Part shown: one piece after another, positions 36,590 through 46,253 of the stretch
How positions within the stretch are numbered: position 1 is the stretch's first letter
How the letters are laid out: every line of letters begins with the position of its first letter
Origin: an uncultured Phocaeicola sp.
GTDB lineage: Bacteria > Bacteroidota > Bacteroidia > Bacteroidales > Bacteroidaceae
Reading direction: 5' to 3'
Assembly: GCA_944320885.1 (NCBI GenBank)
Contig: CALUJE010000014.1
Span: 1-64,000 of the forward strand
Length of the DNA stretch: 64,000 bases
Program-made: the position numbers and the translations under genes
Notes under the pieces: generated by a model
Databases searched by the model: none
What the model was told of the DNA's origin: nothing
The model's input: only the letters and a program-made list of their open reading frames with translations

Positions 36590-36625
36590 AATCCCGAAAG
36601 AGTATATAAAGACTCTTTCGGGATT
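36590..36625 (-). terminator. Terminator of the ECF-SusCD operon
   Basis: Perfect 14 bp arms AATCCCGAAAGAGT (36590-36603) and ACTCTTTCGGGATT (36612-36625), followed on the minus strand by TTTTC, about 40 bp after the stop of the thioredoxin-like gene. Confidence 0.88.
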
Positions 36626-36664
36626 AGATTGACTGTTTTTCTATAGTAGGTTAAAAGAAGGGTT

Positions 36665-37831
36665 TTACTGTGGGTTGTTCAGAACCGAAATCAGTTTCTC
36701 CATAGCACCTTTCAGGTTTCCGGCCAGTGTCATGTTTCCCATTTTTGTCTGTGGTTGTCTTTTTCCTGAATTCAGTTCGTCAAGTCGTTGTTGCAGCATG
36801 GCTACAGCAGCTTTTCTGGGAGCTTCCTCCTTGCATTTTTCTGCGATGGGTGTGCACCATTTGCACAGAGTGAGGTCATTTACATCCAGTGAAGGGTTGT
36901 TTGCATACTCCTTGCAATATTTCATGTATTCATTCCAGTCACTCTTCTTCTCACAGTATGTAATCAATGTATTCAGTCTCAACTCTTCCTTTTCTTTCAC
37001 GTTGCATTCCTCCATCAGTGTCAGCCATTTGTCCATTTGTGTCTGGTCCAGACTTACCTGACCGTTTGCATTGTTGATGAGGCTGTGTGAATAGTTTCTC
37101 CATACGCTTTGCAGTTTCATCTTCACAGGCATTTCACCGATAGTAGCCGAGAGCTGTTCCGGATGTTTGGCTGTATAGACGAATGCCGGGCAAAACGGGT
37201 TGTTGATATGCTTCATAAACACGTCGGCTAGTTTCTTGTCTTGCGCAAAAGTTTCGGCTTTACCGTCGAGCAGAGCTTCTGCCACGGTGTTGCACTGGTC
37301 TTTCTTGTATGCACTTCCCAAAGTTTCCAGATATTCATATAAGAAAGCTTCGTCTCTTTCTCCGGCTTCAAAGCGTTTATCCATTTCAGCCGATCCGTTG
37401 TCTGTGCTGTTTTCTGTCACCTTTTTGATGAAGTCTTCCGCCTGGCATCCTCCCAGGAAACGTCCCAGTTCCTGTCCTTCCGCATTAAATATGATAAAGG
37501 TAGGGTAGGCAGTTACCTGTAGTTTTTTGCCGAGTTCCGGACCTTCTCCCTTTTCCATGTCCACTTTCAGGCAGACAAATTTCGGATTCATGAAGTTACC
37601 TACTTTTTCCTGAGGAAATACGGTATTGCTCATCATCTTGCAAGGTCCGCACCATGAGGTATAGCAGTCCATGAACAGCAGTTTGTTGGTTGCCTTGGCT
37701 TTTTTTACGGCATCGTTAAAGAGTGTACCTTCTTTTTCGAAGACAATACCTTTTGTCTTTTCCTGTCCGTTTACACTCATCCCGATACATATCAGGATGA
37801 GTGTCAGCATTAAATTGATTCTCTTTTTCAT
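36665..37831 (-). CDS. Secreted thioredoxin-like protein with C-terminal helical domain
   Basis: The 388-residue protein has a signal peptide (MKKRINLMLTLILICIGMSVNGQ) and a thioredoxin domain (about 30-140) with the active site WCGPC at 60-64 and a cis-proline in TAYPTF near 109. The rest (about 145-388) is helical and unfamiliar, with several Cys residues (ECNVKEKEE, LTLCKWCTPIAEKC). It should work as a periplasmic disulfide reductase or isomerase. It is the last gene of the sigma-factor-controlled SusCD operon. A redox enzyme there is unusual and hints that the ligand, or the lipoproteins themselves, contain disulfides. Confidence 0.88.
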   Translation of the reverse strand: MKKRINLMLTLILICIGMSVNGQEKTKGIVFEKEGTLFNDAVKKAKATNKLLFMDCYTSWCGPCKMMSNTVFPQEKVGNFMNPKFVCLKVDMEKGEGPELGKKLQVTAYPTFIIFNAEGQELGRFLGGCQAEDFIKKVTENSTDNGSAEMDKRFEAGERDEAFLYEYLETLGSAYKKDQCNTVAEALLDGKAETFAQDKKLADVFMKHINNPFCPAFVYTAKHPEQLSATIGEMPVKMKLQSVWRNYSHSLINNANGQVSLDQTQMDKWLTLMEECNVKEKEELRLNTLITYCEKKSDWNEYMKYCKEYANNPSLDVNDLTLCKWCTPIAEKCKEEAPRKAAVAMLQQRLDELNSGKRQPQTKMGNMTLAGNLKGAMEKLISVLNNPQ

Positions 37832-37855
37832 TGTTTCTTTTTTTGTATAGTCCTA

Positions 37856-39460
37856 TTACCTTTCCATCACATACTTCCAGCCCATGTCACCCACTTTTCC
37901 TGGTACGGTGTAGATGCGTGGTTCACCGTAGATTTCACCGGTAGCAGGGTTTACACTATACTGATAGAGTTTGCCTTCGTGTGTGTTCTCGTTCCATGTA
38001 GCAATATGCACGATTGTATTCGGATTCGGTAAGATACCTGCCAGCATGAATGAGGCAAAATAGAATTTGTTCAGGCGTACGCAGGTCACTTCTTCATCGG
38101 CCGAAGGAGCAGTCCATGCCACTTTGGCCGTTGTCGAAGAGTTATATTCGAGGTTGTATACCTTATTGGATGCACCATACAGTACATATTCACCCAAGGT
38201 AGCCGAAGTCATGGAGGTTGCGTTCATGATATCGGGTGAGTTGGTAATGTTATACATTCCTATACCTACATTGGTATTAGCAGCGCTTCCGTTAAAGTTG
38301 GCAATGGCCAGATAGCGTTCGTTGCCTTTTTCCATTAGCAGATAATCGTATGCGGTCATCGGGTTTCCGTCGGCTTTTCCCCAGTCGCCCATCAGCAGTT
38401 TCATGCCTACGTTGTTCACGTCGAATGCGGCAGTCGGACTTTGTGCTTCAAAAGGTACTACGTTCGATGTATATTGTACGATGTGATAGAAGCGTCCGTT
38501 GGTCTGGTCATAGACTACAGCGTCGTTTGATGAGGTTACATCGCTTCCCCATGATGCCAGTTCTCCATATTCTCCGGCTTTTGCATCACCCATGTAGTTT
38601 CCTCCTCCTGTGATCGATACATACGATACGGTGTGAATCTTGTTGTCGTTAATCAGGAAATGTCTGTTCATAACCCGTCCCGACGGTCCGTACCAGATAG
38701 TATTTACGGTAGTGGGAGCATTATAGAAAAAGTCTTCGAAACTTGAAGTCTTGACAAAGGTTGCGTTATTGGCACTTACCAGTTCTTCTGTAGTCAGGCA
38801 GATTACCGGGTCTGTTCCAGAAGCGATATTCTGTAACGGGCGTATGATACGGATAGGTGTTCCTTTCAGCGGTTCCTGGTTCGAAGCCTGATACAGATTC
38901 CAGAATTCACGTTCCTGGGCGGCTGTAATGTTTTTCTTTACCAGACTGTTTACTACCAGTCCCACATCCGAGTGTCCGGGTTTGTCGGCACATTCATACA
39001 TCACCATCCATCCGGCAGTAATTGATTCTTCCACCTGACATTGTATCTTGAAGTATTCCTGTATACCCGTGTTACGGTTTGAAACCGTAAGCTGTACAGT
39101 GTATGCACCGGCCAGAGGGGTAATTTCCGCATCCAGTTTTGCGCTGTTTCCTATTGTATCGGTAACATAGGTCATGTTTCCTGTATTGGCGGTATAGATA
39201 GTCCATAAGTAGTCCAACGGGGCATTTTCATTATCGTTTACACGTTCTCCGTTAAACAGAATATTCGGTTCCATGGTCAGCCTGTCATATCGGTTCAGGG
39301 AGTATGCAGGCAGGATGTTCAGTCCGGCTGTATCAATAACAACCTCATCCAGTGTGATATAGTTATAGTTTCCTTTGTCGTCATAGCAGGAGGTCATCAG
39401 TCCGCTGATAACTCCTCCAATCATTGCTAAAAGCAGAATTATCTTACGCATAGTTTTCAA
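37856..39460 (-). CDS. PKD-like family surface lipoprotein
   Basis: The 534-residue protein has a lipoprotein signal ending at Cys25 (MTSCYDDKGNYNYI), an acidic surface-export pattern. The N-terminal Ig-like PKD-type domain (about 30-145) contains LDYLWTIYTANTG and GAYTVQLTVSNRNTG. The larger second part (about 150-534) is a probable beta-propeller with repeated blades such as NERYLAIANFNGS and HIATWNENTHEGKLYQY. This is the PKD-like family found at the end of many SusC-SusD-DUF4843 loci. It lies 3 bp after DUF4843 and is probably an accessory ligand-binding protein at the cell surface. Confidence 0.88.
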   Translation of the reverse strand: MKTMRKIILLLAMIGGVISGLMTSCYDDKGNYNYITLDEVVIDTAGLNILPAYSLNRYDRLTMEPNILFNGERVNDNENAPLDYLWTIYTANTGNMTYVTDTIGNSAKLDAEITPLAGAYTVQLTVSNRNTGIQEYFKIQCQVEESITAGWMVMYECADKPGHSDVGLVVNSLVKKNITAAQEREFWNLYQASNQEPLKGTPIRIIRPLQNIASGTDPVICLTTEELVSANNATFVKTSSFEDFFYNAPTTVNTIWYGPSGRVMNRHFLINDNKIHTVSYVSITGGGNYMGDAKAGEYGELASWGSDVTSSNDAVVYDQTNGRFYHIVQYTSNVVPFEAQSPTAAFDVNNVGMKLLMGDWGKADGNPMTAYDYLLMEKGNERYLAIANFNGSAANTNVGIGMYNITNSPDIMNATSMTSATLGEYVLYGASNKVYNLEYNSSTTAKVAWTAPSADEEVTCVRLNKFYFASFMLAGILPNPNTIVHIATWNENTHEGKLYQYSVNPATGEIYGEPRIYTVPGKVGDMGWKYVMER

Positions 39461-39463
39461 GAA

Positions 39464-40231
39464 TTAAAAGGTTATCAAAGCGCCGGATGCATCTTTCAGA
39501 GGTTCATCATGTGTGGCATTATATTTAATAAGTGCCTGTTGCATCTTTTCCTGCATATATCCGGCATAGTTGTATGATACTTCGTTGTTCTCTTCATCGT
39601 AGGGCACGGTAGCATTGATATTGATACTGAATTCCATCATGCCCAGTACCTGAATCATGAACTGGTACTTTTCCTTGCTGTAATCTCCGAAGAAGTTTTT
39701 CAGCGGGTAATACGGTGATTTGGCTGTATCCCAGTTGTCGGGTTTGGCCAGATAGTTTTTCAGTACTACCACCAGTTCACGCATTTCTTCCGTACCTTCA
39801 ACAAAGTCATTGTTTGGAGCAACCCTGAAATACAGATGTCCGTCATTGACGGTAAAGGAGTTTGCATCCTTCAGCTTGGATGTATCAAAATAAATCGGAC
39901 ATTCCACCATTACTTCACCGGCCGGAATTGTGTAAGTTTCCGTGCGGTAGCTTCCCGTCGCCTCGTCAATGTTGCCGTCAACGGCTTCCAGTGTAAATGT
40001 GCGGTCATGGTCTGAGGGAAGTCCTGCAACGCGTGCGTAGAACGTCACGGAGTCTTCTTCCAGCGTATACGAATAATTGTAAGTGAGACTGTCCAATGTA
40101 GTCTCTTCAGTTCCGAACCATATGTTTAGTGATGTACGCTGAACATCATACACCGGAACTTCGTTTTCATTACAGCTGCCCAGTCCCAGCATGGCAGCTC
40201 CAGCTATGCAATATATCAGTTTTTTCATCAT
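39464..40231 (-). CDS. DUF4843 lipoprotein
   Basis: A 255-residue lipoprotein (Cys20 in GLGSCNENEVPVYD) with the DUF4843 pattern: TSLNIWFGTEE near residue 33, an Ig-like middle with EVMVECPIYFDTS, and YPLKNFFGDYSKEKYQFMI near 175. DUF4843 proteins accompany a subset of SusCD pairs with FecR-type control. The function is not known. It lies 12 bp after susD and 3 bp before the PKD-like gene. Confidence 0.9.
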   Translation of the reverse strand: MMKKLIYCIAGAAMLGLGSCNENEVPVYDVQRTSLNIWFGTEETTLDSLTYNYSYTLEEDSVTFYARVAGLPSDHDRTFTLEAVDGNIDEATGSYRTETYTIPAGEVMVECPIYFDTSKLKDANSFTVNDGHLYFRVAPNNDFVEGTEEMRELVVVLKNYLAKPDNWDTAKSPYYPLKNFFGDYSKEKYQFMIQVLGMMEFSININATVPYDEENNEVSYNYAGYMQEKMQQALIKYNATHDEPLKDASGALITF

Positions 40232-40243
40232 GACATTTTCTTT

Positions 40244-41701
40244 TTATCGGTTATTCTCACGTTGGGCTGCATCCGTTTCGCTTACCGGAAGCGGGAAGGT
40301 GTAGGCTTTTTCGCCTATCATGTCTGCATCCGTACCCGGAATGCTTGCACGGTTCAGGCGTTTGTAAACAAAGAACAGTTGTCCTTCACCCAGCAGTTCG
40401 CGTCTGTATTCGCGTATCAGTTCAGAGTAAAAGTCAGCGGGCATGCTCTCCAGAACCGATGCAGAACGTGCCGTACGTAATGTATTCAGCACAGACAGCG
40501 CGTCGCCACCGTTACGGTAACGGCATTCGGCTACTATCAGATACATTTCTCCCAGGTGTATTATCGGCATCTTGTTGCTGTAATAGTCACGTTCTTCAAA
40601 TTCCTCACCAAGGTTTACCTGTGGATTGGAATATTTCATCAGGTAGCGCAGGTTTACGTATTCGCTCTCTGTTCCGCTTTGGAACTGGTACAGATAGCGG
40701 TAGTCGGTAGTCGTATTGTCAAAATACTCTTCGCGCACTTCTGCGCTCAGCGAAAAACTGGTACCTTGGTTGATTGCAAAGTAAGTATCCGAGAGGTTAG
40801 ACAGGTTGATGTTGTTCAATGCAAAAATCTGTTCGGTAGCAAATGCATAGTCATGTCCGAGGCTGACTACGGACAGTTGGGCCCATGGGAAAGCATTGGA
40901 CGATATTACTGCATTGGCAGCCTTTTCAGCTTCCGTATAGTCTTTCATCCACATGTACAGACGTGCCTGCAGAGCCTTCACGGCATAATAGTTCAGGTGC
41001 ACCTGGCGGTTCATCAGATATCCGTTGTCATCCAGTTCCGTGATTTCCTCTCCGGTCAGAATCGGGTCTACCTGCAGCAATTGTTCGGCATCCATCAAGT
41101 CGCCTTTTATCTTTTCTGCAACCTGTTGCACGGTCAGCTGCGGGAACACACGGTAACTCAAGTCCGTACTGTATGGTATTGACGGCATGGAGGGATTTAC
41201 CTCATAGCTTACTCCGAAGCATCGCAGCAGGTCGAAATGAAGGAAAGCACGTAAAGCCAGCGCTTCACCCTTGATGATTTCGTAGTTATGTCCTGTAAAC
41301 AGCATCCGTTTGCCATCGATATATTTCAGCAGGTTGTTTACGTTGGCAATACCGTTATACGAGGTTGCCCAAATCTGTGCTATTACGTTCGATGCCAGTG
41401 TTGAAGAATAGTTATATTCTCCCAGGTCGGTATATTGTGATGAGGAGCTGGGCACATTCGACCATTCCTGTGCCAGTACACTTATTGTTCCGAAAGTCAT
41501 TTCCTTTCCATAGGAATTCTCCGACAACATGGATGAGTATACTCCCGACAGAGCTTCCTTAAATCCGGTTTCTGTTTCAAACAGCTCCGTGTCTTCCACC
41601 TGTGATGCAGGTTGCACGTCCAGCCAGTCGTTGCATGAGGTCATGCCTGCAAGCATCAAGAGCATGCATGCACTTTTATATATGAATTTATTGCGTATCA
41701 T
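40244..41701 (-). CDS. SusD/RagB-like lipoprotein of the ECF-controlled operon
   Basis: The start at 41701 opens a lipoprotein signal (MIRNKFIYKSACMLLML...SCND, Cys23); an earlier ATG at 41755 would put 18 polar residues in front. The 485-residue product has the SusD features DWLDVQPASQVEDTELFET, a TPR-like helical core (KGEALALRAFLHFDLLRCFG) and a C-terminal RREL-type motif (REYRRELLGEGQLFFVYKR). It pairs with the STN-containing SusC, whose stop lies 13 bp upstream, and should present the ligand that triggers the signal. Confidence 0.95.
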   Translation of the reverse strand: MIRNKFIYKSACMLLMLAGMTSCNDWLDVQPASQVEDTELFETETGFKEALSGVYSSMLSENSYGKEMTFGTISVLAQEWSNVPSSSSQYTDLGEYNYSSTLASNVIAQIWATSYNGIANVNNLLKYIDGKRMLFTGHNYEIIKGEALALRAFLHFDLLRCFGVSYEVNPSMPSIPYSTDLSYRVFPQLTVQQVAEKIKGDLMDAEQLLQVDPILTGEEITELDDNGYLMNRQVHLNYYAVKALQARLYMWMKDYTEAEKAANAVISSNAFPWAQLSVVSLGHDYAFATEQIFALNNINLSNLSDTYFAINQGTSFSLSAEVREEYFDNTTTDYRYLYQFQSGTESEYVNLRYLMKYSNPQVNLGEEFEERDYYSNKMPIIHLGEMYLIVAECRYRNGGDALSVLNTLRTARSASVLESMPADFYSELIREYRRELLGEGQLFFVYKRLNRASIPGTDADMIGEKAYTFPLPVSETDAAQRENNR

Positions 41702-41714
41702 AATCGTTTTGTTT

Positions 41715-44700
41715 TTAGAAGGTTGCAGATAATGAGAATGAGAACGTGCGTGCATACGGATAATCCAGGCCTCGTTCAGTCTTTACGGTCGAAATGCGGA
41801 AGATGTCACTCATATAGAATGAAAGCTTCAGGCGTTCCAGTTTCAGCTTTTCCAGCCATGTCTGGTATTTGAAGTCGTAGTAGCAGGTAAATGAGGCAAA
41901 CTGCAGTTCATTGTTTCTCTCCACAAAGCGGGTGGTCGCATAGGTAGTCGACGGACTGCTGGTAATGCGTTTGAAGGTAGCCACGTCACCCACACCCTGC
42001 CAGGTGTCTTTCAATACACGACGGTCTACATTGTCGGCTATGTCTACATTTTCTACACGGTCCACCAGTGTCTGGTTATAGTAGTCGCCGCCCAGTTTGT
42101 AGCTGAACGAGCAGCTCAGACCTATTCCCTTGTATTCACCGTTCAGACCGAAGTTTCCGTGATATTTCGGATTGCTGTCGCCAGCCACGATATAGTCATC
42201 GGTAGTATAGTCATACGTAGTGGTCACTCCGTCCTTTTTCAGGAAAAGCTCTTTACCGGTCACAGGATCTATGCCCAGTGACTTTACGGCCCAGATGGCA
42301 GTCATTGACTGTCCTTCTTCATAGCGGATAATCGGTGATGTGGTATTTTCCGCGTCCTGTTCGTCATTGAAAGCTTTCAGAGCATCGTTGATTTTGGTGA
42401 CCTTGTTCACATTGTGTCCCACTGATGCGAATACAGAAGCGTATGAGTCTCCTTTTCTGAAGAATCTCCAGCTCAGGGTTGCGTCAAATCCTCTGTTCTC
42501 TACATTTCCCAGGTTCTCCTGATAAGTGTTGAATCCGGTTGAAGTCGGGATAGTCATCGCAAGCAGGGCATCCTTTGTCGTACTCTTGTATACATCTACT
42601 ACGAGGTTCAGTGAGTTGAACAGCTGCAGGTCCAGACCGATGTTCAGGTCGGCTGTCTGCTGCCATTTAAGCTTGTCGTTGGCCATAGCCATCAGGTAGG
42701 CACCGGTGATATTGTCATAGATGACGTTGTCGTAGAAGCTGTAGGTAGCCTTTGCCTGATACGGGTTGAAGTTCTGGCTACCGGTGAGTCCGTATGATGC
42801 GCGCAGCTTCATCAGGTTTACGAATCCCAGTTTCTCGATAAATTTTTCCTTGTGAAGGTTCCATCCCAGACCGGTTGACCAGAATGTTCCCCAGCGGTTG
42901 TCTGCACCGAATACTGACGAGCCGTTATAGCGCAGTGACAGGTCGGCCATGTATTTGTCATCATACGAATAGTTGATGGCCGTAGTGATACCGATGCTTC
43001 GGGTGGTTGCTTCACTTCCTGACGGACGGCCGTTGTCGGCATACTGTTTGGCAAATGAAATGTCGTCTACATGGTTGTTCATGAATCCCCATGCCGTCAT
43101 TCCGTGTGAGTTGGAGTCACTTGAGTTAAGGCTCCATGCGGCATTGGCCAGCAACATGTGCTTGCCGAACTGTCCGGTATAGTTGGCGGTAATGTCGGCC
43201 GACAGGGTATTGTCTTCACCGTCGGTAATTGAATATTGTCCGCGCTTGTAATAGTTGTCTCCTGTCCATTCACTGAACATGGTGTGGTCGCCCGGATAGA
43301 AATCCTCTCTTTTGTTCGTGCGGTAAGTATATCCCACACGTCCGGTAAATCTCAGAAAGTCAAACGCTCTCCATTCGATGTAGAAGTTTTCTGTATACTC
43401 CGTATATTTTGAAAAATTCTTGGTTCCGATATAGGCATTATACAGCGGATTGTAATAGATATGAGGTGTTGCGCCATAAGAAGGCGAAGTGTAGTAACCC
43501 AGAATCTTTTTCAGGTTGCCGTTTTCGTCATACGGAGTGTAATACGGATTGGCGCTTACATAGTCAGAGAAAGAGCCGTAGGGCGAATCATCAGCCTTGT
43601 TCTGTGTGACCGTCAGCGAGTTTCTGAACAACAGGTTCTTGTATCTGTAAGACAGTTTGATATTTCCTGAGGTCGTGTTACGGTCAGAACCTTTCATTAC
43701 ACCGGTGATGCCGTTATAGCTCAGTGTAGCGCTGTAGCGCATGCGGTCGTCGCCTCCTTCCATATACAGCGAGTGTTTTTGTCCGATACCCGTACGCAGC
43801 GGTTTGGCCAGCCAGTAAGTATCTACTCCCGATGCCACATTTTTCTTCAGGTCATTATACTGTTCCAGCAGTTGCTGTGCATAAGTGGGAGAGGTAGCGT
43901 TATACCGTCCGGCATTCCATTCTACCTGCAGCTTCTCGGCAGCGTTACACAGGTCATACGATGACAGGTCCGGAGCTTCTATGTTCAGGTCACCCGTATA
44001 GGTCAGTCTCAGTTCACCGGCTTCCGGTTCGATGGTTTCCACTACAACTACACCGTTGGCAGCTTTCGAACCGTAGATAGCCTTTGCGGCGGCATCTTTC
44101 AGGATAGTTACCGATTTTACACGGTTCATATCCAGGTCAAAAACCTGTTCGCTGGTCGATTCAAAACCGTCTACGATAAACAGCGGTTCGTTGGGGTTAC
44201 CCTCATATTCACCCTGCAGTCCGGAAAAAGAGGCATTACCTCTGATGGTAATATCGTTGAATGCGTTCGGGTTAGAGCCGTTCAGGTAATTGTCTTCCAG
44301 TACGAACGACGGGTCCAGGTTACTCAGACTCTTGATGATGTTCTGGTTACCTACCATCTGCAAGTCATCTTTAGAATACGTCTTTGCCGAACCCGTAAAG
44401 CTGGCAGCCTTATAGTTGAACAGACCGGTTACCACCACCTCATCCATGGTGTTTGAGAGGTCTTTCATCGTAACGTTCAGTCTTTTCCCTTCGTAAGGAA
44501 ATGATTGTTGTTCCATTCCCACAAACGAGAAGTTTACGGTAGTAATATTTTTCCCTTCCGGAATGTTTATCCGGAAATCACCGTTCATGTCGGTTACTCC
44601 CATTACGTTTTTGTCGTTGGTCTGGATGTTTACTCCCGGAAGCGGAAATCCTTTCTGGTCTACTACCTTACCGCTGATAACCTTTCGTTGGCCGGAGCGG

Positions 44701-45044
44701 CCCTTTTTTGTCTTGGATACAGTGATGTATTTCTCATTGATTTTAAAGGTGAGCGGAAATGGCTGTACGATAGCCTCCATGGCTTCTTGCACTGTTGCAT
44801 CTTTCAGATTCACCGTAACCTTGAAGTCTTGTACCTCATTGTAGGTAAACAGCACCTTTAACCCTGAAAGCTTTTCCACTTCCTTCAATACATCCGGCAT
44901 TACTTTCTCCTTGCAGGTAAGTGATAACCTGACTTTTCCTGCCTGGGCCATAAGTTGACTCTGGCTGAAACCTGTTGCGATAATCAGAAATATCAGCAGA
45001 GTTTTGATGACCATTTTCTCTTCTAATACAAATATGTTCTTCAT
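41715..45044 (-). CDS. SusC/RagA-type transporter with STN signalling domain
   Basis: The start at 45044 (MKNIFVLEEKMVIKTLLIF) is chosen over an upstream ATG at 45068. After the signal peptide comes an STN domain (about 35-105: LTCKEKVMPDVLKEVEKLSG, then ITVSK). A regulatory-like beta domain (about 125-205), a plug with LKDAAAKAIYGSKAANGVVV and a barrel ending in SLSATF complete it. STN domains contact FecR-type anti-sigma factors in the periplasm, so this transporter should report ligand binding to the FecR and ECF sigma factor encoded just upstream. It is the only one of the five SusC proteins here with this domain. Confidence 0.96.
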   Translation of the reverse strand: MKNIFVLEEKMVIKTLLIFLIIATGFSQSQLMAQAGKVRLSLTCKEKVMPDVLKEVEKLSGLKVLFTYNEVQDFKVTVNLKDATVQEAMEAIVQPFPLTFKINEKYITVSKTKKGRSGQRKVISGKVVDQKGFPLPGVNIQTNDKNVMGVTDMNGDFRINIPEGKNITTVNFSFVGMEQQSFPYEGKRLNVTMKDLSNTMDEVVVTGLFNYKAASFTGSAKTYSKDDLQMVGNQNIIKSLSNLDPSFVLEDNYLNGSNPNAFNDITIRGNASFSGLQGEYEGNPNEPLFIVDGFESTSEQVFDLDMNRVKSVTILKDAAAKAIYGSKAANGVVVVETIEPEAGELRLTYTGDLNIEAPDLSSYDLCNAAEKLQVEWNAGRYNATSPTYAQQLLEQYNDLKKNVASGVDTYWLAKPLRTGIGQKHSLYMEGGDDRMRYSATLSYNGITGVMKGSDRNTTSGNIKLSYRYKNLLFRNSLTVTQNKADDSPYGSFSDYVSANPYYTPYDENGNLKKILGYYTSPSYGATPHIYYNPLYNAYIGTKNFSKYTEYTENFYIEWRAFDFLRFTGRVGYTYRTNKREDFYPGDHTMFSEWTGDNYYKRGQYSITDGEDNTLSADITANYTGQFGKHMLLANAAWSLNSSDSNSHGMTAWGFMNNHVDDISFAKQYADNGRPSGSEATTRSIGITTAINYSYDDKYMADLSLRYNGSSVFGADNRWGTFWSTGLGWNLHKEKFIEKLGFVNLMKLRASYGLTGSQNFNPYQAKATYSFYDNVIYDNITGAYLMAMANDKLKWQQTADLNIGLDLQLFNSLNLVVDVYKSTTKDALLAMTIPTSTGFNTYQENLGNVENRGFDATLSWRFFRKGDSYASVFASVGHNVNKVTKINDALKAFNDEQDAENTTSPIIRYEEGQSMTAIWAVKSLGIDPVTGKELFLKKDGVTTTYDYTTDDYIVAGDSNPKYHGNFGLNGEYKGIGLSCSFSYKLGGDYYNQTLVDRVENVDIADNVDRRVLKDTWQGVGDVATFKRITSSPSTTYATTRFVERNNELQFASFTCYYDFKYQTWLEKLKLERLKLSFYMSDIFRISTVKTERGLDYPYARTFSFSLSATF

Positions 45045-45114
45045 AAATATAAATAATAAAATAATCAATCTTATAAATACTACGAAGAACTTTCAGGTTT
45101 AGTCCCGCAAAAAC

Positions 45115-46206
45115 TTACTTTTTTCGTTCCACTGTAAGCGTTTTTTCGTTTTTGGTTACATTCAGATATCCCATTGCATTCAGGTTTTCGATAATGGAAT
45201 CTATGGAATCATCTTTTGCAGCAACAAAATGCAGTCGCATCTGCATCAGTGACGGGTCGTTGTCCATCTGGATAGTGAGGTTATACCATCGTCCCAGATC
45301 ATTGAGTATATCCTGCAGGAATACGTTATCATAATACAGCCATCCGTCTTTCCATTGTGCACAGTATTCCGTATCTACCCTGGTTATTTCAAACGTGCTG
45401 TCGGCATAGGCGATGTCTTCTCCCGGGCTGAGCACCACTTCCCGGTCAATCTCATTCATCTTTATTTTTACCGAACCGTTGACCAGTGTTACATGAGCCG
45501 GAGAATGGGTATATGCCCGCATGTTGAATTCAGTACCCAGTACCTCGGTCTGCACTTTGTCTGTATGGATGATAAAGGGATGTTCTGCATCATGGGCCAC
45601 TTTGAAATAGGCTTCTCCTTCCAGTTTCACTTCTCGTTTGTTTCCTGTAAATTTGGTAGGGAAGTGCAGACGGCTGTCGGCGTTCATCCATACCTCTGTT
45701 CCGTCACTCAGTACAATCTGGTATGTATGTCCGCGCGGGATGGTTACGATACTGATTTTGGAGGCCGTTTCACGTGATTTGCTGTAGTCAGCCTTTTCTC
45801 CGGAGAAAATCACCCCTTTTTTCTCTGTGCGCTGTTTGTTGCTTTCTATTCTGGTAAGAATTTTATTCTCTCCTTCTGATATGGTTATGGGTTGTTCGGG
45901 TTCTGCCGTACATACAATCTTTACATCATCCGTATCGGTATCCAATTCGCCCAGTGGAATAAAGACAGCGGTCAGTATGGCAGCTGCTATGGCACCGGCA
46001 AGAGCTGTCAGCTGCCATATCCGTTTTCTTCTGTTCGGCAGGACACGGTTTGTATCCATGCGTGCGGTCAGTTTTCCCCATTCCTCTTTTATATCGGGTT
46101 CTTCGTATCTCCGTCGCAAAAAAGCCTGTTCGCATTCATACTGCATGCGTTCATCTTCCTGCCGGCTCTGGTCTGTCATATTTTGTAGGTCGTCGTTTGT
46201 TTTCAT
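45115..46206 (-). CDS. FecR-type anti-sigma factor
   Basis: The 363-residue protein has a cytoplasmic N-terminal sigma-binding part (about 1-60), one membrane segment (WQLTALAGAIAAAILTAVFI, about 64-83) and a periplasmic FecR domain (about 150-255) with IPRGHTYQIVLSDGTEVWMN and KLEGEAYFKVAHDAEHPF. A C-terminal DUF4974-like domain (about 285-360) contains LQDILNDLGRWYNL. It holds the ECF sigma factor inactive until the SusC STN domain signals. It lies 47 bp after the sigma factor gene and 70 bp before susC, the classic order. Confidence 0.96.
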   Translation of the reverse strand: MKTNDDLQNMTDQSRQEDERMQYECEQAFLRRRYEEPDIKEEWGKLTARMDTNRVLPNRRKRIWQLTALAGAIAAAILTAVFIPLGELDTDTDDVKIVCTAEPEQPITISEGENKILTRIESNKQRTEKKGVIFSGEKADYSKSRETASKISIVTIPRGHTYQIVLSDGTEVWMNADSRLHFPTKFTGNKREVKLEGEAYFKVAHDAEHPFIIHTDKVQTEVLGTEFNMRAYTHSPAHVTLVNGSVKIKMNEIDREVVLSPGEDIAYADSTFEITRVDTEYCAQWKDGWLYYDNVFLQDILNDLGRWYNLTIQMDNDPSLMQMRLHFVAAKDDSIDSIIENLNAMGYLNVTKNEKTLTVERKK

Positions 46207-46253
46207 CTTGACAAAATTATTCTGTTAATACTACGAACGAAGAATGATTTTAG